In this document: piece after piece, positions 9,523 through 17,873 of the stretch
How the letters are laid out: each line of letters starts with the position of its first letter
How positions within the stretch are numbered: position 1 is the stretch's first letter
From: Hyphomicrobiaceae bacterium
Lineage (GTDB): Bacteria > Pseudomonadota > Alphaproteobacteria > Rhizobiales > Hyphomicrobiaceae
Reading direction: 5' to 3'
Assembly: GCA_021775735.1 (NCBI GenBank)
Contig: JAJFHG010000011.1
Span: 1-46,777, forward strand
DNA length: 46,777 nucleotides
Program-made: the position numbers and the translations under genes
The notes under the pieces: model-generated
What the model was told of the DNA's origin: nothing
Database searches by the model: none
Seen by the model: only the letters and a program-made list of their open reading frames with translations

Positions 9523-9582
9523 CAAAAAAAGAAAAGAGGCGGCACCTGCGGTACCACCTCGTTACCAAATCCCTAGACTTGG
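9523..9582 (-). terminator. Strong intrinsic terminator or attenuator in the glpD leader
   Basis: Read on the minus strand, a 7-bp hairpin (CCAAGTC, loop TAGG, GATTTGG; 9582-9565) is followed by an 11-bp hairpin with a 3-base loop (GAGGTGGTACC, GCA, GGTGCCGCCTC; 9560-9536) and then TTTTCTTTTTTT (9535-9524). This is a textbook rho-independent terminator. It lies 44 bases upstream of the glpD ATG and about 290 bases after the end of the PCuAC gene. It may end a short RNA, attenuate glpD, or terminate read-through from upstream. A TTGACA at about 9662-9657 could be the -35 of the RNA, but no good -10 was seen. The rest of 9583-9849 shows no gene. Confidence 0.75.
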
Positions 9583-9849
9583 ACCGTTCTTTTTTTATTA
9601 GCCAAGCACTGCCCGGCAATGACTGCACCATGTGGCTAGGCTTCGCGCCTGTCAAGAAAACTTGATCTAAAAAGTATAAAAAGATGCACCTTGACTCTGG
9701 CGAGAATCTACAACGGAACAAAGGGGTTGGCTAATCTGGCTGAGTTGCAACCTCAAGGACCCAAATGATAACACTGCGTTGCCCAAAATTTGTACCATCC
9801 TATCGGGCAGAATAGTTGATTGGGCATCTGTGCGAAGCCCTAAAACAGC

Positions 9850-10464
9850 TTATTCAGCCCCCACCGCAGAACCCCGATGCGCATCGTCTTGATCTAAATC
9901 AAAACCATGTTTGGTGTCATCGTGGGAGGCTGAGCCCCGTGCGTTTTTCCCATCTGGTCCCTGCGCACCAATCGCTGCCACTTGAGCTACGACGGCGACA
10001 GCTCCGGCTTTCTCGAACGTCAACGTAAGGGGAAGCTCGTCTCCAGCTTTCAGGGGGGCGGAGAGATCAAACAGCATAATGTGATGACCGCCGGGTGCCA
10101 GTAGCAACGCCCTATCTTCGTTTACAGCAAGGCCATCCACCTTGCGCATCTTCATTACCCCTGCCTCGGTAATGTGGGAGTGTAACTCCACGCGTCCTGC
10201 ACGCGGGGATGATACGGCCACAAGCAGGTCACCCGCCTTCGTTGTCGAGCGAACCTCAAGATAGGCCGCACCAATCGTGACACCACCAGGCGTTGCGCGC
10301 GCCCATGGCGTTATCACGGTGATGTCAGGTTTGGTCGCCTGATCTGCCATCATATGACGCCCGCTCAGGACAAGGCCGACAATTGTGAGGGCTATGCCAA
10401 AAGCAAGCGGAAGAATTTTGATGCGAGAAGACACGATAGATTTTGTCCTATTCAATTTTGACAT
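9850..10464 (-). CDS. PCuAC-type periplasmic copper chaperone
   Basis: Periplasmic Cu(I) chaperone of the PCuAC family, which supplies copper for the CuA site of cytochrome oxidase. The copper motif is exact: His95, ten residues, Met106, twenty-one residues, His128-x-Met130. A basic segment and a hydrophobic stretch (about 16-35) form a signal anchor or signal peptide. The last ~25 residues are rich in His and Asp (SHDDTKHGFDLDQDDAH), a second likely metal-binding tail not present in the core family. I chose ATG 10464 (204 residues); the frame is open further upstream to 10608, but that part overlaps a leader hairpin and does not look like protein. Orphan gene: no sco or cox gene adjoins. Confidence 0.88.
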   Translation of the reverse strand: MSKLNRTKSIVSSRIKILPLAFGIALTIVGLVLSGRHMMADQATKPDITVITPWARATPGGVTIGAAYLEVRSTTKAGDLLVAVSSPRAGRVELHSHITEAGVMKMRKVDGLAVNEDRALLLAPGGHHIMLFDLSAPLKAGDELPLTLTFEKAGAVAVVAQVAAIGAQGPDGKNARGSASHDDTKHGFDLDQDDAHRGSAVGAE

Positions 10465-10525
10465 GCGCCTGGGCTGGCCGAGCTGTGCTGTATTGGTCAA
10501 CCCCGCTCCAGGCACCAGTCTTGCC

Positions 10526-10663
10526 TTACCCTGTCCTAGTAGGGCGTGAGATACAGCCCGAGAAATTGCCGCAGCAAGGAAATTTGCCGTACGGGCGGTG
10601 ACAAACAAAACGCCCGCATAATGGCGTTGTTTTAGGACTGTTTTCTGGTTCAGGTCGTCGCAT
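10526..10663 (-). CDS. Possible cysteine-rich leader ORF upstream of the copper chaperone gene
   Basis: A 45-residue ORF in a different frame from the chaperone gene, starting with ATG 10663 three bases after GGGAGG (10672-10667), the purest ribosome site in this region. The peptide has five cysteines (16, 21, 30, 31, 37), including CGRFVCH and PCCGNFSGC, and is basic. Small cysteine-containing upstream ORFs that sense copper are known in some proteobacteria. Similarity here is only in composition and position, so this is speculative. A hairpin with a T-rich tail (10628-10601) lies inside it. It ends 61 bases before the chaperone ATG. Confidence 0.3.
   Translation of the reverse strand: MRRPEPENSPKTTPLCGRFVCHRPYGKFPCCGNFSGCISRPTRTG
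10601..10628 (-). terminator. Hairpin with T-rich tail in the PCuAC leader
   Basis: Minus-strand reading: AACGCC, loop ATTATGCG, GGCGTT, then TTGTTTGT. A 6-bp stem followed by a T-rich stretch resembles a weak intrinsic terminator. No gene ends upstream of it on this strand, so an attenuator role for the PCuAC transcript is a reasonable guess. The same stem read on the plus strand is followed by GTTTT. Confidence 0.4.
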
Positions 10664-10750
10664 TAACCTCCCTTCTTCGTCAGCTGTGCTAAAAGTCAGC
10701 TAAAATGGCAATGATCTAATTGTGAAGTCTCCATCAGAAAGGGCGCGGTG

Positions 10751-11998
10751 ATGCGCCATCGCATTGTGCTCATCATCGGTGGCGGTATTGCTGCCTACAA
10801 ATGCCTTGAGGTTATTCGCCGCCTCAAAGAGCATTCAATTGACGTGCGCGTTGTTTTGACAAAAGCTGCTCAAGAATTCGTCACGTGCTTGTCCGTTAGT
10901 GCGCTGAGTAATGAACGCGTATTCACCGACTTATTCGATCTAAACGACGAGCGTGAAATTGGGCACATCCGACTCAGCCGCGAAGCAGATCTTGTGGTTG
11001 TCGCACCGGCAACCGCCGATCTGATTGCTAAAATGGCGGGAGGGCATGCCAATGATCTGGCAACAGCCGTTTTACTGGCAACGGACAAACCTGTTTTGAT
11101 TGCCCCTGCGATGAATCCAAAAATGTGGTCGCATCCTGCAACTCTGCGCAACGTGGCGACACTTAAACAAGACGGCATCACAATCCTTGGGCCTAATGTC
11201 GGGGAGATGGCCGAACGCGATGAAATTGGACCTGGCCGTTTGATCGAGCCGGAGCAACTTGTGGCCGCTATCCGAGACCATCTGGCAGCCAAAAAACATA
11301 GCCGCACCACCGGACTGGATCTGAATACACGAGCACTTGTGGGCAAACATGTTGTTGTCACCAGCGGGCCGACGCATGAACCCTTAGATCCTGTGCGGTA
11401 TTTGGCTAATCGCTCGTCTGGCAAACAGGGTTATGCCATTGCGCATGCTGCGGCTCAGATGGGTGCCAAAGTTACATTGATCACCGGACCTGCTTCCATA
11501 CCCGCGCCTCAAGGTGTCACTATCATCGCGGTTGAAACCGCCGAACAGATGCACGACGCAGTGCATGATGCGCTACCTGCGGATATTGCAGTTTTTGCCG
11601 CCGCCGTCGCCGACTGGCGCGCAGCCAAAGTTCCGCGAGATAAAATCAAGAAGACCAGCAAAAAGCCACCGACGCTCAAGCTCGTCGAGAATATAGATAT
11701 TCTTAAAAGTGTCGGGACTCTAAAATCCGGCAGACCGCCTCTGGTGATCGGTTTTGCTGCTGAAACGACAAGCCTGCTAACCAACGCCAAGAAAAAGCTC
11801 AAGAGCAAAAACGCTGATTTGATTGTGGCAAATAACGTTTCAGAGGGCAGTGATGTCCTGGGCGGCGACCACAACAAAATCCATATTATCTCACGCGCTG
11901 GTACTGATACGTTGGCGAAGATGAGCAAGACAGATGTTGCCGAACAGTTGATGGAACGTGCTGCAAATTTGATATCGAAGGCGAAAGCACCTGCATAA
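10751..11998 (+). CDS. coaBC: Bifunctional phosphopantothenoylcysteine decarboxylase / phosphopantothenate-cysteine ligase
   Basis: Catalyses two steps of coenzyme A synthesis. The N-terminal flavoprotein half (CoaC, 1-185) has the GHIRLS histidine (His72), [10 protein letters not shown] and PAMNPKMW (119-126). The C-terminal ligase half (CoaB) begins at about 200 with [13 protein letters not shown], followed by [12 protein letters not shown] and AAAVADWRA. Total length of 415 residues is normal. ATG 10751 is chosen over GTG 10748 because AAGGG lies 7 bases upstream. Oddity: the substrate flap (151-164, [14 protein letters not shown]) lacks the cysteine found in the E. coli enzyme. dut starts one base after its stop codon, so the two are surely co-transcribed, the usual pairing in proteobacteria. 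Confidence 0.95.
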   Translation: MRHRIVLIIGGGIAAYKCLEVIRRLKEHSIDVRVVLTKAAQEFVTCLSVSALSNERVFTDLFDLNDEREIGHIRLSREADLVVVAPATADLIAKMAGGHANDLATAVLLATDKPVLIAPAMNPKMWSHPATLRNVATLKQDGITILGPNVGEMAERDEIGPGRLIEPEQLVAAIRDHLAAKKHSRTTGLDLNTRALVGKHVVVTSGPTHEPLDPVRYLANRSSGKQGYAIAHAAAQMGAKVTLITGPASIPAPQGVTIIAVETAEQMHDAVHDALPADIAVFAAAVADWRAAKVPRDKIKKTSKKPPTLKLVENIDILKSVGTLKSGRPPLVIGFAAETTSLLTNAKKKLKSKNADLIVANNVSEGSDVLGGDHNKIHIISRAGTDTLAKMSKTDVAEQLMERAANLISKAKAPA

Positions 11999-11999
11999 A

Positions 12000-12755
12000 A
12001 TGGCCAAAAAAAATAAGAAATCAAACCAAACAAGATTGAAGATGGCGCGCCTCGCTCATGGCAAGGGGCTGCCACGTCCTGCCTATCAATCAAAAGAAGC
12101 GGCAGGTCTTGATCTTGTTGCCGCCGTCACCTTCGACAAACCGATAAAGCTCAAACCAGGTGAGCGCGCGCTCATCCCAACGGGGCTGTGCCTTGAATTG
12201 CCAAAAGGGTTTGAAGCGCAAATACGTCCGCGTTCTGGCTTGGCTTTAAAACATGGCGTCACCGTTCTCAATGCACCTGGTACAATTGACAGCGACTATC
12301 GCGGCGAAGTTCAAGTCATCTTGATCAACTTGGGAACTGTGACATTCACCGTCCGCCGGGGTGAACGTATCGCACAGATGGTTATTGCGCCCGTCATTCA
12401 GGCCAAAATTAGATCTTCAAAGAAGCTCGCGAAAACGCAACGCGGTACAGATGGCTTTGGTTCAACGGGCAGCAATACGGGCAAAACAAAAACGAAAAGC
12501 GTAGAACGAAAAAAAACCAAAACAAAACCACGCTCCGGGTCTCAGCCAAAACCAACACGCAAATCATCTAAGGCAAATCCTGCGCGCAGGACCTCGAAAA
12601 CAGCACCCCGCATCGCCGCAAAATCAAAAAAAGCCACGCCCGTAAAGCGCAAAACCGCATCTAAGGCAAAATCAACATCTGTTCGGCAAACACGCCGTCG
12701 TACCGGATCTGCTGCAACAAAATCGCGTGCTCGGCAGAGGTCGCCCAAAAAATAA
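12000..12755 (+). CDS. dut: dUTPase with a histone-H1-like C-terminal tail
   Basis: Hydrolyses dUTP to dUMP and pyrophosphate, keeping uracil out of DNA and feeding thymidylate synthesis. All five motifs are visible: AGLDLVA (35-41), RPRSGLA (76-82), [10 protein letters not shown] (94-103), RGERIAQM (120-127) and [10 protein letters not shown] (148-157, with Asp in place of the usual Gly at its fourth position). The core is complete at about 157 residues, the normal family size. Residues 158-251 are then a low-complexity tail of Lys, Arg, Thr, Ser, Pro and Ala like histone H1 or AlgP. The tail probably binds nucleic acid, an inference from composition. The gene is tightly linked to coaBC. Confidence 0.93.
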   Translation: MAKKNKKSNQTRLKMARLAHGKGLPRPAYQSKEAAGLDLVAAVTFDKPIKLKPGERALIPTGLCLELPKGFEAQIRPRSGLALKHGVTVLNAPGTIDSDYRGEVQVILINLGTVTFTVRRGERIAQMVIAPVIQAKIRSSKKLAKTQRGTDGFGSTGSNTGKTKTKSVERKKTKTKPRSGSQPKPTRKSSKANPARRTSKTAPRIAAKSKKATPVKRKTASKAKSTSVRQTRRRTGSAATKSRARQRSPKK

Positions 12756-12871
12756 TCGGTGAACACAGCTCATCTCGGACTCTACCACCTTGAGGCGGCT
12801 TGAATTTCCTGCGAAAAGAACCCTCAGAACACGAGACCTGCCCAGCGGCATGCAGTTTGAGGAGGCCAGTT

Positions 12872-13873
12872 ATGGCTGATCTACCAGAAATCAAAACTCT
12901 CAGCGCGACCACATCTTGGGGCCGCGGCAAAATTTACAACGACATTACTGAAACCATCGGCCACACACCTGTTGTCCGCGTTGCCAAAATGGCGGCGGCG
13001 GCAAACGCCAAAGCCGACATCCTCCTCAAGTTAGAGTTTTTTAATCCACTGTCGAGTGTCAAAGACCGTATCGGTGTCTCGATGATCGACGTGCTGGAAG
13101 CGCAGGGCAAAATCAAGCCGGGTGAGACCGTGCTCATTGAACCCACCTCGGGTAACACCGGCATTGGCCTTGCTTTTGTTGCTGCCGCGCGCGGATATAA
13201 ATTGAAACTGGTGATGCCGGAATCGATGTCTATCGAGCGTCGCAAAATCTTAGCGCATCTCGGCGCAGATTTAGTGTTGACACCCGCAGCCAGCGGTATG
13301 CCCGGCGCGATCGAAAAAGCAGAGGAGCTTTTAGAAGCGCTGCCCAATGCCATCCAGCCCAGTCAGTTTGCTAATCCCGCCAACCCGTTGGTACATGAAA
13401 AAACGACAGCTGAAGAAATCTGGAATGATACAGACGGCAAGATCGATGCGCTCGTCATTGGTGTTGGCACCGGTGGCACGTTAACGGGCTGCGGTCGACT
13501 GTTGAAGCAACGTAATCCTGATCTCAAGATCTTTGCGGTCGAGCCGTCAGGCAGTCCGATTTTATCTGGCGGCAATCGCGGACCGCATAAAATTCAAGGC
13601 ATCGGTGCTGGCTTTGTTCCAGAAGTCCTCGACACATCATTGATTGATGAAGTCATCACTGTGCAAAATGACATGGCATTTGATGTGGCCCGCTTGATGG
13701 CCAAGGTAGAAGGTATCCCAGGCGGCATCTCAACTGGGGCCAATGTCGCTGCCGCCCTTACCGTTGGTGCCCGCGATGATATGGCAGGCAAATCCGTGCT
13801 CACATTCGCGCCATCATGTGCCGAGCGGTATTACACCGGCGATCTGTTTGTCGAACCCGACGATAAAGCCTAG
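12872..13873 (+). CDS. cysK: Cysteine synthase A (O-acetylserine sulfhydrylase)
   Basis: PLP enzyme that makes cysteine from O-acetylserine and sulfide in the cytoplasm. The PLP lysine is Lys64 in NPLSSVKDRIG, the substrate loop is TSGNTG (92-97), and the phosphate-binding loop is GVGTGGTLTG. EGIPGGISTGAN and the C-terminal APSCAERYYTGDLF are also typical. Length of 333 residues is normal. ATG 12872 follows GAGGAGG with good spacing; an ATG-like start at 12800 would add 24 residues that do not look like family sequence. Its TAG stop overlaps the stop of the convergent decarboxylase gene within a shared CTAG at 13870-13873. Confidence 0.95.
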   Translation: MADLPEIKTLSATTSWGRGKIYNDITETIGHTPVVRVAKMAAAANAKADILLKLEFFNPLSSVKDRIGVSMIDVLEAQGKIKPGETVLIEPTSGNTGIGLAFVAAARGYKLKLVMPESMSIERRKILAHLGADLVLTPAASGMPGAIEKAEELLEALPNAIQPSQFANPANPLVHEKTTAEEIWNDTDGKIDALVIGVGTGGTLTGCGRLLKQRNPDLKIFAVEPSGSPILSGGNRGPHKIQGIGAGFVPEVLDTSLIDEVITVQNDMAFDVARLMAKVEGIPGGISTGANVAAALTVGARDDMAGKSVLTFAPSCAERYYTGDLFVEPDDKA

Positions 13874-15162
13874 ATTTGACAGTGCTTGCCATCGTCAATC
13901 AGCACTTCTTTTGCAACGGCTTGGCTTAAAAAACCCGTTGGACTAGCGCTCAGACCATATGCACCTGATTGCAAGATGGCGACCAAGTCGCCGGCTTTCA
14001 TCTGAGGCATCTGTGTCTTACGCCCTACCGTATCAAGCGGCGTGCACAATGGCCCGGCAATCGTTGCCGGCCCAAGTGTGGCCTGTGTCAGCTTGTTGGC
14101 AGCAACGATGGGAAAATCGCGTTTGATAACCTGTCCAAGATTTCCAGACGCGGCAAGGTGGTGATGCATTCCGCCATCGCAGATCACAAAACGTTCCTCA
14201 CGTGAGCTCTTCGCAACCCGGACCTGCATCAGATAAACGCCTGAGCTTGCAGTCAGGAAGCGGCCCGGTTCGACAATAACATGTGCACCGCGAATACCTG
14301 CATCGGCTTCTTTTTGGGCTTTCAGCGCATCAACACCAATACGGATCGAGGCAAGATTTAATGTTCGATCACCCTCAAAATAAGGAACACCCAGACCACC
14401 TCCAAGATCGATTGTCTCTAAGGCGTGCCCAGCCATCTCGGCGACAGCAGAAGCAATTTTCAGGCCGTGGACCCACTGCGTGAGCAAAACATCGGCATCC
14501 AGAATTTGCGTGCCTGCAAACATGTGAACGCCGGACAACTTCAAACCATTGTGGCGTTTAATCTCGGCGACGACTTCCGGCAAAATTTCTTCATCAAACC
14601 CAAACGCTGCAGCTTTGCCGCCCATCCTCATGGCGCCGCCCTGCGCTGCCGCCATTGGATTTACGCGCACGGCAACAGGACACGTGCGCTTGAGCTCTCG
14701 AGCAAGGCCTGCAACATGTTCGATCTCTTCAAAAGATTCCAGATGCACTTCACCCAAGTCTTCTGACAGGGTCTGGCGCAGCTCGTGTTCACCTTTAGCC
14801 GGGCCTGCAAATAACATATGGCTCGGTTTGCACCCGGCACGTTTAGCTTTTTCAAATTCCCCAATAGAGGCAATTTCAATGCCCGCCCCTTGGTCAACAA
14901 ATACTTGAGCAACGTTTGGATTGGGATTGGCTTTGATTGAAAAATAGATTTCCGCAAAGCCATCTAGTGCATGCGCCAGGGCTTGATAGGTCGCCCGCAA
15001 GATGCCTGCATCATAAGCAAAAAGCGGTGTGCCATAAGCCTTTGCAAGTTCATCAACCCTTATACCACCCACGACCAATTGATCCTTGTTGGCAGCAAAA
15101 TACTGCGCAATCAAGCGTTCGGCCAGCGTGGCGGTTCTTGGTGTGATGGCATCAGATGACAT
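13870..15162 (-). CDS. Type III PLP-dependent decarboxylase, exosortase-associated subtype
   Basis: Alanine-racemase-fold decarboxylase of the family of diaminopimelate and ornithine decarboxylases. PLP-lysine is Lys77 in YFSIKANPN; the glycine loop is DLGGGLGVPY; EPGRFL and the dimer-interface active-site motif GPLCTPLD (370-377, Cys373) are present. The segment CDGGMHHHLAASGN is, to my knowledge, typical of the subtype found with exosortase/EPS loci rather than of LysA. Length 430. It is the last gene of a four-gene minus-strand unit, starting five bases after the ligase stop. The substrate could be an amino acid or a carrier-bound amino acid; the sequence does not decide. lysA itself is an alternative but less likely given the partner genes. 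Confidence 0.8.
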   Translation of the reverse strand: MSSDAITPRTATLAERLIAQYFAANKDQLVVGGIRVDELAKAYGTPLFAYDAGILRATYQALAHALDGFAEIYFSIKANPNPNVAQVFVDQGAGIEIASIGEFEKAKRAGCKPSHMLFAGPAKGEHELRQTLSEDLGEVHLESFEEIEHVAGLARELKRTCPVAVRVNPMAAAQGGAMRMGGKAAAFGFDEEILPEVVAEIKRHNGLKLSGVHMFAGTQILDADVLLTQWVHGLKIASAVAEMAGHALETIDLGGGLGVPYFEGDRTLNLASIRIGVDALKAQKEADAGIRGAHVIVEPGRFLTASSGVYLMQVRVAKSSREERFVICDGGMHHHLAASGNLGQVIKRDFPIVAANKLTQATLGPATIAGPLCTPLDTVGRKTQMPQMKAGDLVAILQSGAYGLSASPTGFLSQAVAKEVLIDDGKHCQI

Positions 15163-15167
15163 GGGGC

Positions 15168-16691
15168 TTACGGCGTCCTCTCAGCGACCAGCGCCTTATA
15201 ATCGACCTTACCGTTGTCGGTTTGTGGCAAGGCTTCAACCAACTCAATACGCGCTGGCACCATGTGGCCAGGCAGTGAGTCCCCGATCTTCTTCAAGATC
15301 GCTTTTGTGTCCGGCGCTTGACCAGTCGCCACGGCGACCGCCACTACTTTTTGTCCGACCCACTCATCTGGAACACCAATGACAGCAATTTGCGAAAATA
15401 CGCCTTCTGCCATTAGCACCTCTTCAACTTCGGACGGACTAATCCGGAAACCTGCCGACTTAATCATGGCATCATCACGGGCCACAAAATAGAAATATCC
15501 GTCTTTGTCCTGCGTGACGAGATCTCCAGAGAAGCATACGGTATCAGCACCTTGTGTTGGCGCAATCAGTGGATTGGGACGTAACACGCGCGCTGTCTCT
15601 TCAGGCTTGTTCCAATAGCCAAGCGACACAGTTGGTCCACGGTGCACCAGAATACCCGGTTCATCAGGACCGGCTAACGTGCCCTGTTTGGTGATAACGA
15701 AAACCTCTGTTTCAGGGATCGCCTTACCCATTGATGTTGGCCGGTTATCAAGCTCATCAGGTGGCAAGAACGTGGAACGAAAAGCTTCTGTTAATCCGTA
15801 CATCAAAAAGATCTGCGTTTTAGGGAGCCTGTCACGCAAGCGCTTCACAGTCGCGGTTGGCACCGCACCACCGGAATTCGTGATGTATCGCAGGTTCGGC
15901 AACTCCGTTTTAGAAAGACTAGGTGTCGCCTTGGCAAGAATGGCCCAGATTGTTGGCACACCCGCCAAACCTGTAATGCGATGCTCAACAAGCGCTTTGA
16001 CGATGTCGTTGCCAAACTGAAAATGTGCAAGCACCAGCGTTGCTTTTTGTTCGACCGTGGTCAGCAACTGGTTGAGGCCGTAGTCAAAACTAAACGGTAG
16101 CAGGGACAGAAGACGGTCCTCAGGTGTGATTGACAAAAAGCTGCGCACGATACGCGTCCCCGCCAGCATATTGCGATGCGACAGCATCACACCCTTGGGC
16201 TGCCCCGTTGAGCCAGATGTATAAAGAATCGCAGCAAGATCTTCGCCAATCGCCTCATCACCAAACGATTGATCGGTTGCGCGTCCTTCAATCGTTAGAT
16301 CGTCGGCGGTGATGATATGAGGCGCACAATCTGCAGCTGCCAGCGCATCGCCAAGCCCTGAAGCGAAACCTGGCAATGTCACAAGGGCTTTTGCCCCACT
16401 ATCACATACGATATGCGCAACTTGTTGCGGCTTGAGCATCGCATTGATCGGAACCACCACGGCCCCCAGAACACTTGGGCTAAAAATCGCAATGCACTCA
16501 GCAAAACTTTTTGGCAGATAGATCGCCACGCGATCACCACGTCCAACACCAGTACTTCTTAAGTGCGCAGCGAGACCGCGAATCCGATCTGAAAACTGAC
16601 GATATGAAAATGTCTCGCCGCCATCAACAATAGCGGTGCGCTCTAGGTCCGACGACCTATCTGATGTGACAAGATGATGGAGAAGATACAC
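15168..16691 (-). CDS. AMP-forming acyl-CoA/acyl-ACP ligase, exosortase-associated subtype
   Basis: ANL-superfamily adenylating enzyme of 507 residues. The A3 loop YTSGSTGQPKGVM is at 157-169, A5 YGLTEA at 298-303, A7 SGDLVTQDKDGYF near 415, and the C-terminal lysine at 495 in NGKVDY. It probably activates a carboxylic acid as the adenylate and transfers it either to CoA or to the carrier protein encoded just upstream. It starts with GTG at 16691, three bases after the carrier-protein stop, which implies translational coupling. Similar ligases accompany the decarboxylase subtype next door in exosortase/EPS loci. The identity of the acid is unknown. Confidence 0.85.
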   Translation of the reverse strand: MYLLHHLVTSDRSSDLERTAIVDGGETFSYRQFSDRIRGLAAHLRSTGVGRGDRVAIYLPKSFAECIAIFSPSVLGAVVVPINAMLKPQQVAHIVCDSGAKALVTLPGFASGLGDALAAADCAPHIITADDLTIEGRATDQSFGDEAIGEDLAAILYTSGSTGQPKGVMLSHRNMLAGTRIVRSFLSITPEDRLLSLLPFSFDYGLNQLLTTVEQKATLVLAHFQFGNDIVKALVEHRITGLAGVPTIWAILAKATPSLSKTELPNLRYITNSGGAVPTATVKRLRDRLPKTQIFLMYGLTEAFRSTFLPPDELDNRPTSMGKAIPETEVFVITKQGTLAGPDEPGILVHRGPTVSLGYWNKPEETARVLRPNPLIAPTQGADTVCFSGDLVTQDKDGYFYFVARDDAMIKSAGFRISPSEVEEVLMAEGVFSQIAVIGVPDEWVGQKVVAVAVATGQAPDTKAILKKIGDSLPGHMVPARIELVEALPQTDNGKVDYKALVAERTP

Positions 16692-16694
16692 CCG

Positions 16695-16997
16695 TTAGCC
16701 TGCTTTGAAGGACTGCTTCCTCGCCACAAACCGCGCTAAGCTGCCAATGGTTTCAAAATTTTCAGCAACGAAATCCTCATCGCTCACTTCGACACCCAAT
16801 TCATCGCCAAGGAACGTCACCAGTTGAAGGATGCCAAGTGAATCCAAAATACCAGACTCAAGCAAGGCCAGGTCTTCGTGAATTTCATCATCCCCTCCAA
16901 GCACTGCTGAGCCATGCAAAAACGCTTTGATCGCTTCAAACGCAGTGCGTTCCGCCTCTTCAGAGGGACTTGTGATTTGTGGTGCCGCAGTGGACAT
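16695..16997 (-). CDS. Acyl carrier protein
   Basis: A 100-residue carrier protein. The phosphopantetheine attachment serine is Ser53 in SGILDSLGILQLV, and the flanking helices (DELGVEVSDEDFVAENFETI) are acidic as usual. It is not the housekeeping fatty-acid AcpP, because it stands in an operon with a ligase and a decarboxylase and its N-terminal 25 residues are an extension. The likely partner is the downstream ligase. I chose ATG 16997 over the preceding TTG at 17000. No strong ribosome site is seen, which again suggests coupling to the upstream gene that ends 27 bases earlier. Confidence 0.88.
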   Translation of the reverse strand: MSTAAPQITSPSEEAERTAFEAIKAFLHGSAVLGGDDEIHEDLALLESGILDSLGILQLVTFLGDELGVEVSDEDFVAENFETIGSLARFVARKQSFKAG

Positions 16998-17024
16998 CAA
17001 GCATTCGCTTTCTTCAAACGTGAG

Positions 17025-17873
17025 TTACCAATCAAACAGACTGAGCTCAGTGCCAAGGAAATCGGTTCGATTAGAGGCCTTAATTCCCCGCGCAAACTTG
17101 TTGCCACGTTTTTTTCGGGCAATTCCCGGTATCTGACCATGAGGTGGGATGTCAAGCATTAGGAGGTGTATTCCAGCCCCGGCAAGATAGCGACCAATAG
17201 CGGCCAAGTTTCGGTAAACAGCTTCATTGTTTTGACTAAAGACCAGCATTGCCTGCGGTACTGTACGACCGCGAAGCCGTTTAAATACCAGCGGAACCTG
17301 TTCTGAACCGTCGATAAGAACGCCAACCAGGCAACTAAAATTCTGGTAGGGCGTCAGATCGTCTCGAGTTGCAGCATCTATTTGTGACGCAGCAGGATCT
17401 GCGAGCGGGACAACACGTGCACCGTGTCGGCCTATTAGTCGTGACAGCGGCAGAACGGAAATAGCGACCCCGGAATTGATAGGCTCGAAGCCAAATGCTT
17501 TGAGCATCTCTTGAACCGACTGCGTCGCTGTTAAGTCGGTGAAACTCGTGTTTTCGAGACGCAAAATTTGGCGCATCATCATGGGTGCGCGCCAACGTTC
17601 GCACTCTTCCACATACCAGCTTGAGAAATTAATGACGCGGCCCTGGTCACCATCATTGTGTTTCTGCACATGTGCTGGCGTGAGCACGATGCCGGAGGCG
17701 CGCTTGCCGGACTGCATCAAATACCCGACCGGAACCTCAGCACGAGCATTGCCGCCGCTCGCCTCAATACGGTCCAGCGCCGTACGCCAAAAGCTCTGTT
17801 TCCGTTCTGGAAAACCTCGACCCAACAGGCCATAGGCTTGCTCGAGATTGCTATCGTTAATCGGTTGCAGCAT
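17025..17873 (-). CDS. GNAT-like acyltransferase candidate, first gene of the carrier-protein cassette
   Basis: I do not recognise this 282-residue protein with certainty. The first ~170 residues resemble the acyl-CoA N-acyltransferase (GNAT) fold: an N-terminal helix (LEQAYGLLGRGFPERKQSFW), central strands (VGYLMQSGKRASGIVLTP, INFSSWYVEE) and a helix-strand pair ending in AFGFEPINSGV. The rest has a further strand-rich region with VPLVFKRLRGRT. It is soluble and has no signal peptide. As promoter-proximal gene of the operon with the carrier protein and ligase, it may transfer the carrier-bound group to an acceptor. I chose ATG 17873; a TTG at 17909 in frame has no ribosome site. Function is inferred from context and is weak. 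Confidence 0.55.
   Translation of the reverse strand: MLQPINDSNLEQAYGLLGRGFPERKQSFWRTALDRIEASGGNARAEVPVGYLMQSGKRASGIVLTPAHVQKHNDGDQGRVINFSSWYVEECERWRAPMMMRQILRLENTSFTDLTATQSVQEMLKAFGFEPINSGVAISVLPLSRLIGRHGARVVPLADPAASQIDAATRDDLTPYQNFSCLVGVLIDGSEQVPLVFKRLRGRTVPQAMLVFSQNNEAVYRNLAAIGRYLAGAGIHLLMLDIPPHGQIPGIARKKRGNKFARGIKASNRTDFLGTELSLFDW

Noticed and set aside
9536-9582. A genuine T-box riboswitch upstream of glpD
   Set aside because: Only the core GGTGGTACCGC is present; no Stem I or specifier loop was found, the core is part of the terminator itself, and T-boxes are not expected in alphaproteobacteria or at glpD.
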